Assembly: GCF_004751985.1 (NCBI RefSeq)
Contig: NZ_CP038492.1
Coordinates: forward strand, 3,100,001 to 3,164,000
Origin: Rhodophyticola sp. CCM32
GTDB lineage: Bacteria; Pseudomonadota; Alphaproteobacteria; Rhodobacterales; Rhodobacteraceae
Direction: 5' to 3'
Length of the DNA stretch: 64,000 bases
Of the stretch, positions 40,332 through 48,764 are shown piece by piece. The position numbers and the translations under genes were made by a program. Numbering within the stretch: position 1 is the stretch's first letter; the number at the start of each line of letters is the position of its first letter. The notes under the pieces were generated by a model. It was not told the origin of the DNA and made no database searches. It saw only the letters and a list, made by a program, of their open reading frames with translations.

Positions 40332-40612
40332 GGGACTGTTGCATTAAACGGCTCTTTTGGTCATGTTTTGGCATTTAAAGTCTTTCGAGTTTTCATTGAG
40401 ACATGATCATCGCCTTTCGCGTTCGACCGAAGGGAGAGGCCGCGAACAAGCGATTCAATAATGTTGGTTATGCCGCGCAAATCTCCGTTTAAACATCATC
40501 GTTTCCCGCGGGACATCATTCTTTGCGCCGTTCGTTGGTTTTGCGGTATCCTCTGTCATATCAGGATGTGGTTGATCTGCTCGCAGAACGTGGCATCGAC
40601 GTTGATTGATCG
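40332..40612 (+). mobile_element. Left end of an IS6-family element, interrupted
   Basis: The terminal repeat GGGACTGTTGCATTAAACG (40332-40350) starts the element. From 40470 the plus strand encodes MPRKSPFKHHRFPRDIILCA, then after a frame slip RYPLSYQDVVDLLAERGIDV. This is the N-terminal part of an IS6 transposase. The sequence stops at about 40612, where an IS5-type element begins. A family-B repeat lies in its leader. The C-terminal part of the same kind of transposase is found at 8811-9341. Confidence 0.8.
40375..40457 (+). repeat. Dispersed repeat, family B, copy 1
   Basis: This 83-base stretch matches the minus strand of 62017-62099 at most positions. Shared blocks include TTTCGAGTTTTC, TTGAGACATGATCATCGC and CGCGTTCGACCGAAGGGAG. 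It lies between the IS6 end and the transposase start codon, so it was either inserted there or is part of that IS. Confidence 0.75.
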
Positions 40613-41244
40613 ACAGTATCAGGGCGCTGCGATAGGCGTCACTGTCATAGCCTTTGTCGCCGATCAGCTCGGATGCGGTTGGCAGATCAGGCAGCAGGGT
40701 CGCAGCGCCTTTGTGATCGCTCTGTTGTCCTTCCGTCAAAAGCAGGCGCACCGGACGACCCGAACCATCGCAAACCGCATGCAATTTCGAGTTCAAACCG
40801 CCTTTTGTACGCCCGATAGCCCGGGGAACATCCCCCCTTTGAGCAGGCTGGATGCCGTGCGGTGTGCCTTGAGCTGGGTGGCATCAATCATCAGCCGGTC
40901 AGGTGGTCCACCTTCGGCCGTCAGTGCCGTGAATATCCGGTCGAACACACCCATCCGTGACCAGCGTGAACCTGTTATACAAGGTTTTATGCGGCCCATA
41001 GACGGAAGGCGTATCCCGCCAGCGCAACCCGTTGCGGATGACATGGATGATGCCGCTGATCACCTTATGGTCATCACCCCGGGGCACCCCGTGCGGCAAC
41101 GCAAAGAACCCGGAAATCCGCGTCAACTGATCTTCACTGAGCCAAAACTGATCTGACATACTGCACTCCTGACATTGGAGGGCAATGAGGCAAACTATTG
41201 GGAATAGTCCAAGAAATGAATAGGTCACGATCAGAGTGCAGAAC
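40613..41244 (-). pseudogene. IS5-family transposase, frameshifted and 3'-truncated
   Basis: The minus strand from 41156 encodes MSDQFWLSEDQLTRISGFFA, NGLRWRDTPSVYGPHKTLYN, then in a second frame FDRIFTALTAEGGPPDRLMI and DATQLKAHRTASSL, then in a third LNSKLHAVCDGSGRPVRLLL and ELIGDKGYDSDA. These are the parts of an IS5/IS427-type DDE transposase up to the second Asp region. The C-terminal part is missing where the IS6 fragment starts. It is non-functional. Bases 40999-41244 are duplicated at 47456-47701. Confidence 0.85.
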
Positions 41245-41479
41245 AAAGCTTGATCGGTCTCTCTCTCGAGGGGCAGCTGTGTCTGTCGGAAATTACAGGC
41301 GGACTTTCGCGAATCTGATAATTCAATTATGTTTGTAGCATCAAAATCCAAACAAACGTCGACATCCAGACTTCTACTTCATTTCCATTGCTATTTTTGA
41401 GGGTTTGTCGATCGGTCGGAAAGAACAACGGATTGCTCCTGATCCTGTTTCTTCAACCCGCCAGCCTCAAAATGACCGA

Positions 41480-41986
41480 TCAGTCGTACTGTTTAAAATA
41501 CAGCAATTCGATCTCTCGTAGGGTATCGTCCAATGGCAGGTCACTCGTCCGCGTTTCCACTTCGTCGCTGCCTTCGCGCTCCAGCGTGATGACGTAGTGG
41601 GACGGTAACGGACTGAGCACGCAGCCGGGTTTCATCATGTGGTGATGCCATTTCTCTCCCTTCGCAAACGCTTCGGCGGCGGACTTGACGATCGGTTGAT
41701 CTTTGGCATCTCCGGTGCTGCAATCTGAATTGAGGATAGAGTTGCCATGCAGCAGTTGCACCAGTTCGTGACACTCCTTGGTGAAGGGCTGATCGGAAAA
41801 GGCGCAATAGGTTTCCGCCGCATCTGTATCCTCGACGACGAAGCAGTGGCCCTCGGGACGCGGATTGAACCGGCAGCCGGGATGGAGCGCATGGATATGC
41901 CAAGCCCGCCCTGCCGCGGCGATGGCTCTAGATATCTCCACCGCCTTTTCGCGCGTCACTTCGACGAAGGCAAACTCCGCGGTCAT
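41480..41986 (-). CDS. Two-repeat W-H-x-H-x3-P-G-C protein, function unknown
   Basis: This 168-residue protein consists of two related halves. The first has AWHIHALHPGCRFNPRPEGH (about residues 28-47) and then FVVEDTDAAETY; the second has KWHHHMMKPGCVLSPLPSHY (about 111-130) and then VITLEREGSDEVE. Both share W-H-x-H-x3-P-G-C-x3-P-x-P. His, His and Cys at fixed spacing suggest a metal or haem site, or a thiol-based function. There is no signal peptide or membrane segment. It stands alone between IS fragments. I do not recognise the family. Confidence 0.7.
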   Translation of the reverse strand: MTAEFAFVEVTREKAVEISRAIAAAGRAWHIHALHPGCRFNPRPEGHCFVVEDTDAAETYCAFSDQPFTKECHELVQLLHGNSILNSDCSTGDAKDQPIVKSAAEAFAKGEKWHHHMMKPGCVLSPLPSHYVITLEREGSDEVETRTSDLPLDDTLREIELLYFKQYD

Positions 41987-42054
41987 GATTGACCTGCTCC
42001 CCTGAAATGTCCTCGGTTTGAGGTTAGCCTGTTCTCCACCTGAGGAGACAGACG

Positions 42055-42165
42055 ATGAAGAGAAGCCGTTTCAGCGAAGAACAGATCATTGGTATCTTGA
42101 AGGAACATCAAGCCGGGCTTGGCGCAAAGGAATTGTGCCGCAAGCATGGGATCAGCGATGCCAGG
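42055..42165 (+). mobile_element. 5' fragment of an IS3-family (IS407-like) orfA
   Basis: The plus strand encodes MKRSRFSEEQIIGILKEHQA and GLGAKELCRKHGISDA, the helix-turn-helix start of an IS407-type orfA. A ribosome-binding site (GAGGAGA) precedes the ATG at 42055. Similarity ends near 42165 where a different IS3-type element starts on the opposite strand, so this fragment was cut by that element. Confidence 0.8.
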
Positions 42166-42720
42166 TCATTTGGCGAACACCAAAGAACGGCGTTTCCAGG
42201 AACTGCTCGTCGATCTGGCGCATCAACATCAGGTTCATCGCCGTCTCGCCTTTGGGCTGGTAGTAAAACGACGACCGCGAGATCGACAGCAGATTGCACT
42301 GCTTGCCAATCGACAAATTGGGATTGTCCTTCTCGACCATGCCGCGCCTCACTTCAGGCCCCAGGGCTTGAGCTTTCGTGACAAAAAATCGTTGGCCACC
42401 GCCCGCTCCCCAATCTTTGCGTGCAGCTCTTTGACCTGTTCTTCGTCGATCTCTGGGGCTTTCTTTCCACCCCGCTCAAACACGCCTGACGCGCCTTCCA
42501 ACAGCGCCCGCTTCCAACTGTGGATCATCGTGGGATGGACGCCAAACTGGCTCGACAGCTCAGCAACAGTGCGTTCCCCCTTCAAAGCTTCAAGCGCAAC
42601 TTTCGCCTTGAACTCAGCGCTGTGGTTCTTCCGTTTCGACATCTCTGATCTCCTCTTCGTCGGAGATCAGCAGACAGCAAATCATAGCTTACGTCAGTGT
42701 CCAAATTTCGGGGGGTAGCT
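42166..42720 (-). mobile_element. Truncated IS3-family element
   Basis: The minus strand carries a complete orfA (42349-42642) and the first about 60 codons of orfB, including NPNLSIGKQCNLLSISRSSF and LMRQIDEQFLETPFFGVRQM. The DDE domain of orfB is missing. The right end, near 42696-42720, reads on the minus strand TGAGCTACCCCCCGAAATTT, a plausible IS3 terminal repeat. The other end is lost at the junction with the IS407-like fragment. Confidence 0.8.
42349..42642 (-). CDS. IS3-family transposase OrfA
   Basis: This 97-residue protein has the IS3 orfA plan: MSKRKNHSAEFKAKVALEAL, then TVAELSSQFGVHPTMIHSWK (helix-turn-helix), then a leucine-zipper-like coiled coil EEQVKELHAKIGERAVANDF. In a complete element, OrfA binds the IS ends and a frameshift fuses it to OrfB. 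Here OrfB is truncated, so the element cannot move by itself. Confidence 0.88.
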   Translation of the reverse strand: MSKRKNHSAEFKAKVALEALKGERTVAELSSQFGVHPTMIHSWKRALLEGASGVFERGGKKAPEIDEEQVKELHAKIGERAVANDFLSRKLKPWGLK

Positions 42721-42724
42721 CAAA

Positions 42725-43507
42725 TTGATGCCGTTTATCGAGTCTGGTGTCATCAATTTTATTCCTGACCCATGTACTTTTGATCAACACTTAAGAGAGC
42801 AAATGTTCTCACTTTCACGGCAGCGTAACGCAGGCGAAGAACACAACATAGATGACGATCTACGCTCAAAATGGGCACAAATGGATGATATGCGCAGGTC
42901 GATCAGAACGATGCCCAAAAGCTTCAGGCGGTCAAACATAATAGATGCGATACCGGACATCGACGACGCTGGAATAGACAGGCTTCTAGAGCATATTGCT
43001 AGGGAAAATGAAGCCGATCCGCTTGCCATAATTAAGGATCATGAGGACAAGTCCGAAACAGGCAACGGGCAATTGTTGATGCTAAACATGTCACCGAATT
43101 TTGAGATGACCTTGTATCTGGCCCAGATAACTGGCGCATTTATAGTTACCGATAGCTTGTTCCGATGGCGAGAACTCCAAAAGGCCCAACGGCGCGATCT
43201 TGGCATTGTTATCCCTAAGACTGCCGTATTGACGAAGCTATTCGAACAGGCAGAACACCGTTTTGTACTAAATTCACCACAAGCTGCAGATCTTGCATTC
43301 AGTGGTGACTTCAAAGGGTACCGAGACTTCAGTCAAGAGCTCTACAAGTTCGCGATCTCTGGAGGAGGAGAGGATAAGGTTGCGAGCCTCGCTCATAAGT
43401 TCACTGAAGCCACGGAGGCAACCTTCGACCGCATAGCTCAAGAAGGTATGTTGAACTTTGTTGGAAGGATTAGGCAGCGGACTCATAAAACTGGCACCAT
43501 AGCCTGA
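42725..43507 (+). pseudogene. Internal fragment of an unknown protein between two insertion sequences
   Basis: The open frame gives 260 residues beginning LMPFIESGVINFIPDPCTFD and containing FEMTLYLAQITGAFIVTDSL and KLFEQAEHRFVLNSPQAADL. The reading frame begins a few bases after the IS3 end, and its last residues (about from RTHKTGTIA) are IS sequence. Both ends were probably lost. Composition is AT-richer than the host. The IxLIPDP-CxFDxHL pattern suggests a conserved family, but I cannot name it. A role cannot be assigned. Confidence 0.55.
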
Positions 43508-44239
43508 CGGATGCGAGTTTGATCATCGCCAAGAAGTTGGCAGATGTCTTTTCGTATCGGGTGGCTATACGGCGGAAGGAAGCTTTGAGGCGGCCAAAGA
43601 ACCGCTCGATCTTGTTGCGCTCGCGATAGATATCGACGTCGAACTCGGCGGGCAGTTTGCGGTTGGATTTGGACGGGATGACGTCGATGGCGCCCTGTTC
43701 CCAGATCATCTTGCGGATCGAATCCGCGTCATATGCCTTGTCAGCCAGAACGTATTGGCCAGGTTGCAGCCCGTCCAAAAGCTGTTCGCATGGGGGTGCA
43801 TCGTGGGCTTGGCCCGGCGTCAGTTCATAGCGGATCGGCAACCCGTCCTGATTGGTAAGTGCATGTATTTTCGTGGTTAACCCACCCCGCGACCGGCCCA
43901 TGCAACGACGCGGGTCGTTTTTTTGAGCGTCGCTGCAGAATGGTGAACCCGAACCGATGTGCCATCCACCATCACGGTGTCGATATTGTGCGCATCGGCG
44001 ACCGCCTCCATTACCCGATCCCAAATGCCCGCATAAGTCCATCGGTTGAAACGGTTGTAGATCGTTGTGTAGGGGCCGTATTGATCGGGCAAATCGCGCC
44101 ACGGGATGCCTGTGCGCAAGACATAGAAGATGCCATTGATCACACGCCGATCATCGACACGCTTAACCCCTCGGCTGTTATTTGGGAGCACTGCTTTGAT
44201 GAACTCCCACTCCAAATCGCTCAAATCTGACCGCGCCAT
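43470..44239 (-). CDS. IS5-family (IS427 group) transposase, two frames
   Basis: The first frame (from the ATG at 44239) gives MARSDLSDLEWEFIKAVLPN to VDGTSVRVHHSAATLKKTTR; the second gives RCMGRSRGGLTTKIHALTNQ, VLADKAYDADSIRKMI and ERFFGRLKASFRRIATRYEK. Asp in MVDGTS, Asp in LADKAYD and Glu in KIERFFGRLK form the DDE triad. The frames meet at a run of seven A followed by C (about 43915-43922), the programmed frameshift site typical of this group. It looks complete, so it may be active. Confidence 0.9.
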
Positions 44240-44278
44240 TCCACTGCTCCGCATATTGTCTTGCGGGAAATGAATCAT

Positions 44279-44716
44279 AACAGGCTGGAAACGTGAAGCT
44301 CTTTGTAAGTACGCTGCCTAGTTGTTTACTCCCCCATGGAGGTATCTCGCACAAAAATACCCATCGAATGCTTCTTACTGCTGGGCACGACTTGTATACC
44401 GAATTTGTACCAATGGCATTCTATATGGCACGCCAGGACATCGAAGTTTACAAATTTCAGGATTGAAAACGGCTGGCTGTTTTGGGGATGCCGTTTGCCT
44501 ACCAAGGAGGCCAACATTCGATTGCCACGGAATCAGCTTTGGTCGTCATTTGCTGCGAACACAGTGACTATCGGGTGTGTTCGGGACAATTATCAGAAAC
44601 TCGCAAACAGGTATCCTAGACAACTCGAAAGGGCACCAAATTGAAGTAAATGCACGAAGTTGCGTTCTTATCCGCCAAAAGTTACGATTCACGCCGGACG
44701 GCATACACAGGAAAGC
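44279..44716. other. AT-rich gap without a supported gene
   Basis: No ORF here has coding character, a ribosome-binding site or a recognisable motif. Composition is AT-richer than the chromosome average. It lies between the complete IS5 element and the tRNA relic and is probably foreign or decayed DNA. Confidence 0.5.
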
Positions 44717-44791
44717 TGGCTGGGGTGGTAGGATTCGAACCCACAGTACATCCTATCAAAAAGCGTTGCCTTACCAACTCAACGGTCCACC
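44717..44791 (-). pseudogene. Decayed tRNA-Gln(TTG) gene
   Basis: On the minus strand the 3' half is tRNA-like: GTGGGTTCGAATCCTACCAC, then CCCAGCCA, with D-arm GTTGGTAAGGCAAC and a TTTTTGA anticodon loop (TTG). The anticodon stem has mismatches (CGC against AGG side) and the 5' acceptor arm does not pair with the 3' arm. It is therefore a tRNA-Gln relic rather than a working gene. Confidence 0.65.
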
Positions 44792-44935
44792 GAGATTGTC
44801 TCCGCTAGCCCAAAGCGACGAGTCATCTCGATTTCAGTATCAAATTGGTGTGGAAAATTGACCAAACCGGCAGATCAGTAAGCTTATGCTCCAAATCTGC
44901 ACTCTTATGGTCTACTGACAAAAACCTGAAAATAT

Positions 44936-45011
44936 TGGTGAGCCCTGCAGGATTCGAACCTGCGACCCACTGATTAAAAGTCAGTTGCTCTACCAACTGA
45001 GCTAAGGGCCC
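44936..45011 (-). tRNA. tRNA-Lys(TTT)
   Basis: The minus strand folds as a complete tRNA of 76 bases including an encoded CCA. The acceptor stem is GGGCCCT with AGGGCTC (one G-U pair), the D-arm is GCTCAGTTGGTAGAGC, the anticodon arm is CTGAC-TTTTAAT-CAG with anticodon TTT, and the T-arm is GCAGG-TTCGAAT-CCTGC. It borders the IS-rich region, a common position for integration of foreign DNA. Confidence 0.96.
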
Positions 45012-45117
45012 ACACGAAGCGACTACCTAGAAAGGCAGGGCCAAGCCGTCAAGCGGAAATCCGGGTGGGGGATTTCAAATGCGTGCGGATGCGTCTATAT
45101 GCGCGCGGATGGACCAG

Positions 45118-45945
45118 ATGCCTGCAAATAAAGGCCAGCCCTTCATGAAGATGCATGGGTTGGGCAATGATTTCGTGGTGATCGACGCCCGGGCGAGGCC
45201 TGTGGTGATCACGGCGGAACTGGCCTGTGGGCTGGCAGATCGTCACAGGGGCGTCGGATTCGACCAGTTGGCGGTGATCTCTGAGCACAACATAGCTGAT
45301 ATTGCCCTGACATTCTTCAATGCTGACGGCTCGCTCTCGGCGGCCTGTGGCAACGCGACCCGCTGCATTGCGCGCTATGAGATGGACCGGACAGGTGTCA
45401 GCGCCCTGACCCTGCGCACCGAGAGGGGGGTGTTGCAGGCAAAAGATGCAGGCAACGGGCTGACCGCGGTCAATATGGGGCTGCCGCAGCTTGACTGGCA
45501 GGATATTCCCCTGGCCAGCGCGATGGACAGCCTGCACCTGCCCATAAAGGGGGACCCGGTCGCCACCGGCATGGGCAACCCCCATTGCACCTTCTTTGTC
45601 AGCGATGCCGAGGCGGTGGATCTGGCTGCGCGCGGGGCCGGGATGGAACATCACCCGCTTTACCCTGAGCGCACCAATGTGCAATTCGCCCATCTGATCG
45701 GCCCTGACCATCTGCGTATGCGGGTCTGGGAACGGGGGGTGGGGGTGACCCTTGCCTCGGGCTCCTCCTCCTGCGCGGTGGCGGTGGCGGCGGCCCGGCG
45801 CGGGCTGACCGGACGGGCGGTGACAATGACCCTGGACGGGGGTGATATCGCGGTGGACTGGCGCGAGGACGGGGTGTGGATGACCGGCCCCACGGCGCAT
45901 GTCTTCTCGGGCACGCTGACCCCTGAGTTTCTTGAGGCGCTCTGA
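45118..45945 (+). CDS. dapF: Diaminopimelate epimerase
   Basis: This 275-residue enzyme converts LL- to meso-diaminopimelate for lysine and peptidoglycan synthesis. [18 protein letters not shown] is the family N-terminus. The two catalytic cysteines lie in AACGNATRC (Cys77) and [13 protein letters not shown]. The exact start is uncertain: ATGs exist at 45079, 45109 and 45118, none with a strong ribosome-binding site; 45118 gives the usual length. mtaB follows two bases after the stop. Confidence 0.92.
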   Translation: MPANKGQPFMKMHGLGNDFVVIDARARPVVITAELACGLADRHRGVGFDQLAVISEHNIADIALTFFNADGSLSAACGNATRCIARYEMDRTGVSALTLRTERGVLQAKDAGNGLTAVNMGLPQLDWQDIPLASAMDSLHLPIKGDPVATGMGNPHCTFFVSDAEAVDLAARGAGMEHHPLYPERTNVQFAHLIGPDHLRMRVWERGVGVTLASGSSSCAVAVAAARRGLTGRAVTMTLDGGDIAVDWREDGVWMTGPTAHVFSGTLTPEFLEAL

Positions 45946-45947
45946 AA

Positions 45948-47210
45948 ATGGATCGTCGCGCGCCCGTCTTTCACACCCTTGGCTGCCGTCTGAACGCCTA
46001 TGAGACCGAGGCGATGCGGGAATTGTCGGCCAGTGCCGGTCTGGGCGATACGGTTGTCGTCAACACCTGCGCCGTGACCGCCGAAGCCGTGCGCAAGGCG
46101 CGTCAGGAAATCCGCAAACTGCGCCGCGAAAACCCGGACGCAATGCTGGTTGTCACCGGTTGTGCCGCGCAGACCGAACCGCAGACCTTCGCCGCGATGG
46201 AGGAGGTCGACCGGGTCATCGGCAATACCGAAAAGATGGCGGCACAGACCTGGCGCAATCTTGCGGGTGCGAATTTCATCGGCGCCACCGAAAAGGTGCA
46301 GGTTGATGACATCATGTCGGTGACAGAGACCGCCGGGCATCTGATTGACGGGTTTGGCAGCCGGTCCCGCGCCTATGTGCAGGTGCAAAACGGCTGCGAT
46401 CACCGCTGCACCTTCTGCATCATCCCCTATGGGCGGGGCAATTCCCGGTCGGTCCCTGCGGGTGTGGTGGTGGAGCAGATCAAACGCCTGGTGGATCGCG
46501 GCTATAACGAGGTGGTGCTGACCGGGGTCGATCTGACCTCCTGGGGGGCTGATCTGCCGGCGACACCAAAGCTGGGCGATCTTGTCATGCGCATCCTGAA
46601 ACTGGTGCCGGATCTGCCGCGCCTCAGGATCAGTTCAATTGACTCGATCGAGGTGGATGACAATCTGATGATGGCCATCGCCACGGAACCAAGGCTGATG
46701 CCGCATCTGCATCTGAGCCTGCAACACGGTGATGATCTGATCCTGAAACGGATGAAACGCCGCCATCTGCGCGATGATGCGATCCGGTTCTGCGAAGAGG
46801 CGCGCCGCCTGCGCCCGGATATGACCTATGGTGCCGATATCATCGCGGGCTTCCCGACCGAGACCGAAGCGCAGTTCGAAAATGCGCTGAGCCTGGTCGA
46901 GGCCTGCCATCTGACCTGGCTCCATGTCTTCCCCTATTCGCCGCGCCCGGGCACCCCCGCTGCGCGGATGCCGCAGGTTCAGGGGCCTGACATCAAAACC
47001 CGCGCTGCCCGCCTGCGCGATGCCGGGGCCGCGCGTGTGCAAACCCATCTGGACGCGCAGATCGGCCAGATCCATCAGATCCTGATGGAATCCCCGCATA
47101 TGGGCCGGACAGAGCAGTTCACCGAGGTTGCTTTTGCCCGTGACCAGCCCGAAAGCCAGATCATCACCGCGCGGATCACGGGGAAATCGGGCACCCAGCT
47201 TGTGGCTTAA
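45948..47210 (+). CDS. mtaB: tRNA t6A37 methylthiotransferase MtaB
   Basis: This 420-residue radical-SAM enzyme adds a methylthio group to N6-threonylcarbamoyl-adenosine 37 of tRNA. The N-terminal UPF0004 domain binds one 4Fe-4S cluster through Cys13, Cys41 and Cys72. The radical-SAM cluster is held by Cys150, Cys154 and Cys157 (GCDHRCTFC). A C-terminal TRAM-like region is short. FHTLGCRLNAYE identifies the MtaB rather than MiaB subgroup. It is joined to dapF in an operon. A family-A repeat begins at the base after its stop. Confidence 0.95.
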   Translation: MDRRAPVFHTLGCRLNAYETEAMRELSASAGLGDTVVVNTCAVTAEAVRKARQEIRKLRRENPDAMLVVTGCAAQTEPQTFAAMEEVDRVIGNTEKMAAQTWRNLAGANFIGATEKVQVDDIMSVTETAGHLIDGFGSRSRAYVQVQNGCDHRCTFCIIPYGRGNSRSVPAGVVVEQIKRLVDRGYNEVVLTGVDLTSWGADLPATPKLGDLVMRILKLVPDLPRLRISSIDSIEVDDNLMMAIATEPRLMPHLHLSLQHGDDLILKRMKRRHLRDDAIRFCEEARRLRPDMTYGADIIAGFPTETEAQFENALSLVEACHLTWLHVFPYSPRPGTPAARMPQVQGPDIKTRAARLRDAGAARVQTHLDAQIGQIHQILMESPHMGRTEQFTEVAFARDQPESQIITARITGKSGTQLVA

Positions 47211-47285
47211 AGCAGAAATCGTTTAATCTGATCAAAATTCTCTGCTTCCAGGTCAGCAAACTGCTGATCTTGAATGTGAATCTCA
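47211..47285 (+). repeat. MITE-like element, family A, copy 2 (one end lost)
   Basis: AGCAGAAATCGTTTAATC at 47211-47228 equals the right end of 36716-36830 read backwards, and similarity continues through GGTCAGCAAACTGCTGATCT. The second terminal repeat is missing. The element starts at the base after the mtaB stop, just as copy 1 touches the FlgN-like stop. Confidence 0.7.
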
Positions 47286-47297
47286 ACAGACCCTAGT

Positions 47298-47392
47298 GCG
47301 TTTCGACTTTATGTTGAAACGCCTTTCGCTGTCTTTCGCCTTTGGCTCAAACGCGAAAGCCGTTGCACTGCTTCAATGTAAAGTCGAAACGC
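47298..47392. mobile_element. MITE-like element, family C
   Basis: The ends GCGTTTCGACTTTATGTTGA (47298) and, inverted, GCGTTTCGACTTTACATTGA (47392) agree at 18 of 20 positions. The middle contains a second inverted pair, CTTTCGC and GCGAAAG. There is no coding capacity. Its ends resemble those of the family-B copy at 61998-62100 (TAGCGTTTCGAGTT). Confidence 0.7.
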
Positions 47393-47455
47393 TATAAAGG
47401 ACTGGCGCCGCGTCGCAACACGATATGACAGATGCCCAAAGGTATTCCTCTCGGC

Positions 47456-47701
47456 TAGACGGAAGGCGTATCCCGCCAGCGCAACCCGTTGCGGATGACA
47501 TGGATGATGCCGCTGATCACCTTATGGTCATCACCCCGGGGCACCCCGTGCGGCAACGCAAAGAACCCGGAAATCCGCGTCAACTGATCTTCACTGAGCC
47601 AAAACTGATCTGACATACTGCACTCCTGACATTGGAGGGCAATGAGGCAAACTATTGGGAATAGTCCAAGAAATGAATAGGTCACGATCAGAGTGCAGAA
47701 C
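47456..47701 (-). mobile_element. 246-base duplicate of the IS5 5' end
   Basis: This segment is identical to 40999-41244. It holds the upstream region and the first about 50 codons of the IS5-type transposase (MSDQFWLSEDQLTRISGFFA and onward), then ends. Identity without visible change indicates a recent duplication or a recent partial transposition. Bases 47702-47945 that follow show no gene. Confidence 0.85.
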
Positions 47702-47849
47702 CCAATTCACTTTGAGCAAACTGCCTGACATCCGAACCAGCTGAGAACGTGATGATGTGCGGCTCTGTTTTGCTGAGCCGCCGCGACTGCTCCAGTATCA
47801 AATAAATCAATTGATATGAAAAAGCTGACCTCATCTGGGCCTTTTCGGT

Positions 47850-47925
47850 TGCTCAGGAGAGGTTTGAACCGGCATGCATATTCTTAAAATCTATACTCTT
47901 ATGGTCCACAGACAGTTGTGGTCAG
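47850..47925 (-). pseudogene. Possible tRNA relic
   Basis: The minus strand has GGACCATAAGAGTATAGATT and then CCGGTTCAAACC, resembling a T-arm after a TTTAAGA anticodon-like loop. A similar GACCATAAGAGT-N2-AGATTT block occurs at about 44898-44920, near the tRNA-Lys gene. No full cloverleaf forms. This may be a decayed tRNA-Leu or simply a short dispersed repeat. Confidence 0.25.
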
Positions 47926-47945
47926 GTGCGGACCTCAGGCCCCCG

Positions 47946-48698
47946 CTAGTCCGCTTTTGTACTTGCGGTCACGTAATTCACGCTCAAATCCCGGTCTGAC
48001 AGGCGCCATGCCCATGTGATCGGGGTGAACACAAACCCTTTGCGGTCCACCGGTGTCAGACCCGCCCCCCGGATCAGCGTGAACAGCTCATCGGGCGTGA
48101 TGAATTTCTGCCAGTCATGGGTCCCTTTGGGCAGCCAGCGCATCACATATTCCGCGCCCACAATCGCCATGGCAAAGCTTTTGGGGGTCCGGTTGAGGGT
48201 CGAGCAGATCATCAGCCCGCCGGGTTTCAGCAGGGTCTGGCAGGCGGTCAGAAACCCTTGCGGATCGGCCACATGTTCGACCACCTCCATGTTCAGCACC
48301 ACATCGAACTCTTCCCCCGCTTCGGCCAGCGTCTCGGCGGTGGTAAAGCGATAATCGATCTGAAGCCCCGATTGCTCCGCATGGAGTTGTGCCACGGGAA
48401 TGTTCCGCTCGGCCGCATCGGCGCCCACCACATCGGCGCCCAACCGCGCCATGGGCTCTGACAGAAGCCCGCCACCACAGCCGATATCGAGAATGCGCAA
48501 CCCGTCAAACGGCATATCGGTTTTCAGGTCCCGCCCGAACTCCGCGGCGATTTGTGAGGTGATGTAATCCAGCCGTGTCGGGTTCAGCATATGCAGCGGC
48601 TTGAATTTGCCGTGCGGGTCCCACCATTCGGCGGCCATTGCCTCGAATTTGGCGATCTCACCGGCATCCACGGTTTGCGTGGCGCTGTTCATGGACAT
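47946..48698 (-). CDS. ubiG: Ubiquinone 3-O-methyltransferase
   Basis: This 250-residue SAM-dependent enzyme performs both O-methylations of ubiquinone synthesis. Landmarks are [20 protein letters not shown] at the N-terminus, the SAM motif [33 protein letters not shown] and [18 protein letters not shown]. It is divergent from the peptidase gene. ubiE and ubiB lie 16 kb away in the same window. Confidence 0.95.
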   Translation of the reverse strand: MSMNSATQTVDAGEIAKFEAMAAEWWDPHGKFKPLHMLNPTRLDYITSQIAAEFGRDLKTDMPFDGLRILDIGCGGGLLSEPMARLGADVVGADAAERNIPVAQLHAEQSGLQIDYRFTTAETLAEAGEEFDVVLNMEVVEHVADPQGFLTACQTLLKPGGLMICSTLNRTPKSFAMAIVGAEYVMRWLPKGTHDWQKFITPDELFTLIRGAGLTPVDRKGFVFTPITWAWRLSDRDLSVNYVTASTKAD

Positions 48699-48764
48699 CC
48701 CTTCCCGATCTTGTCACTCTGGAGCCCATGTCGGACCCGTCACATAAGTCTATATAGGATCGGT

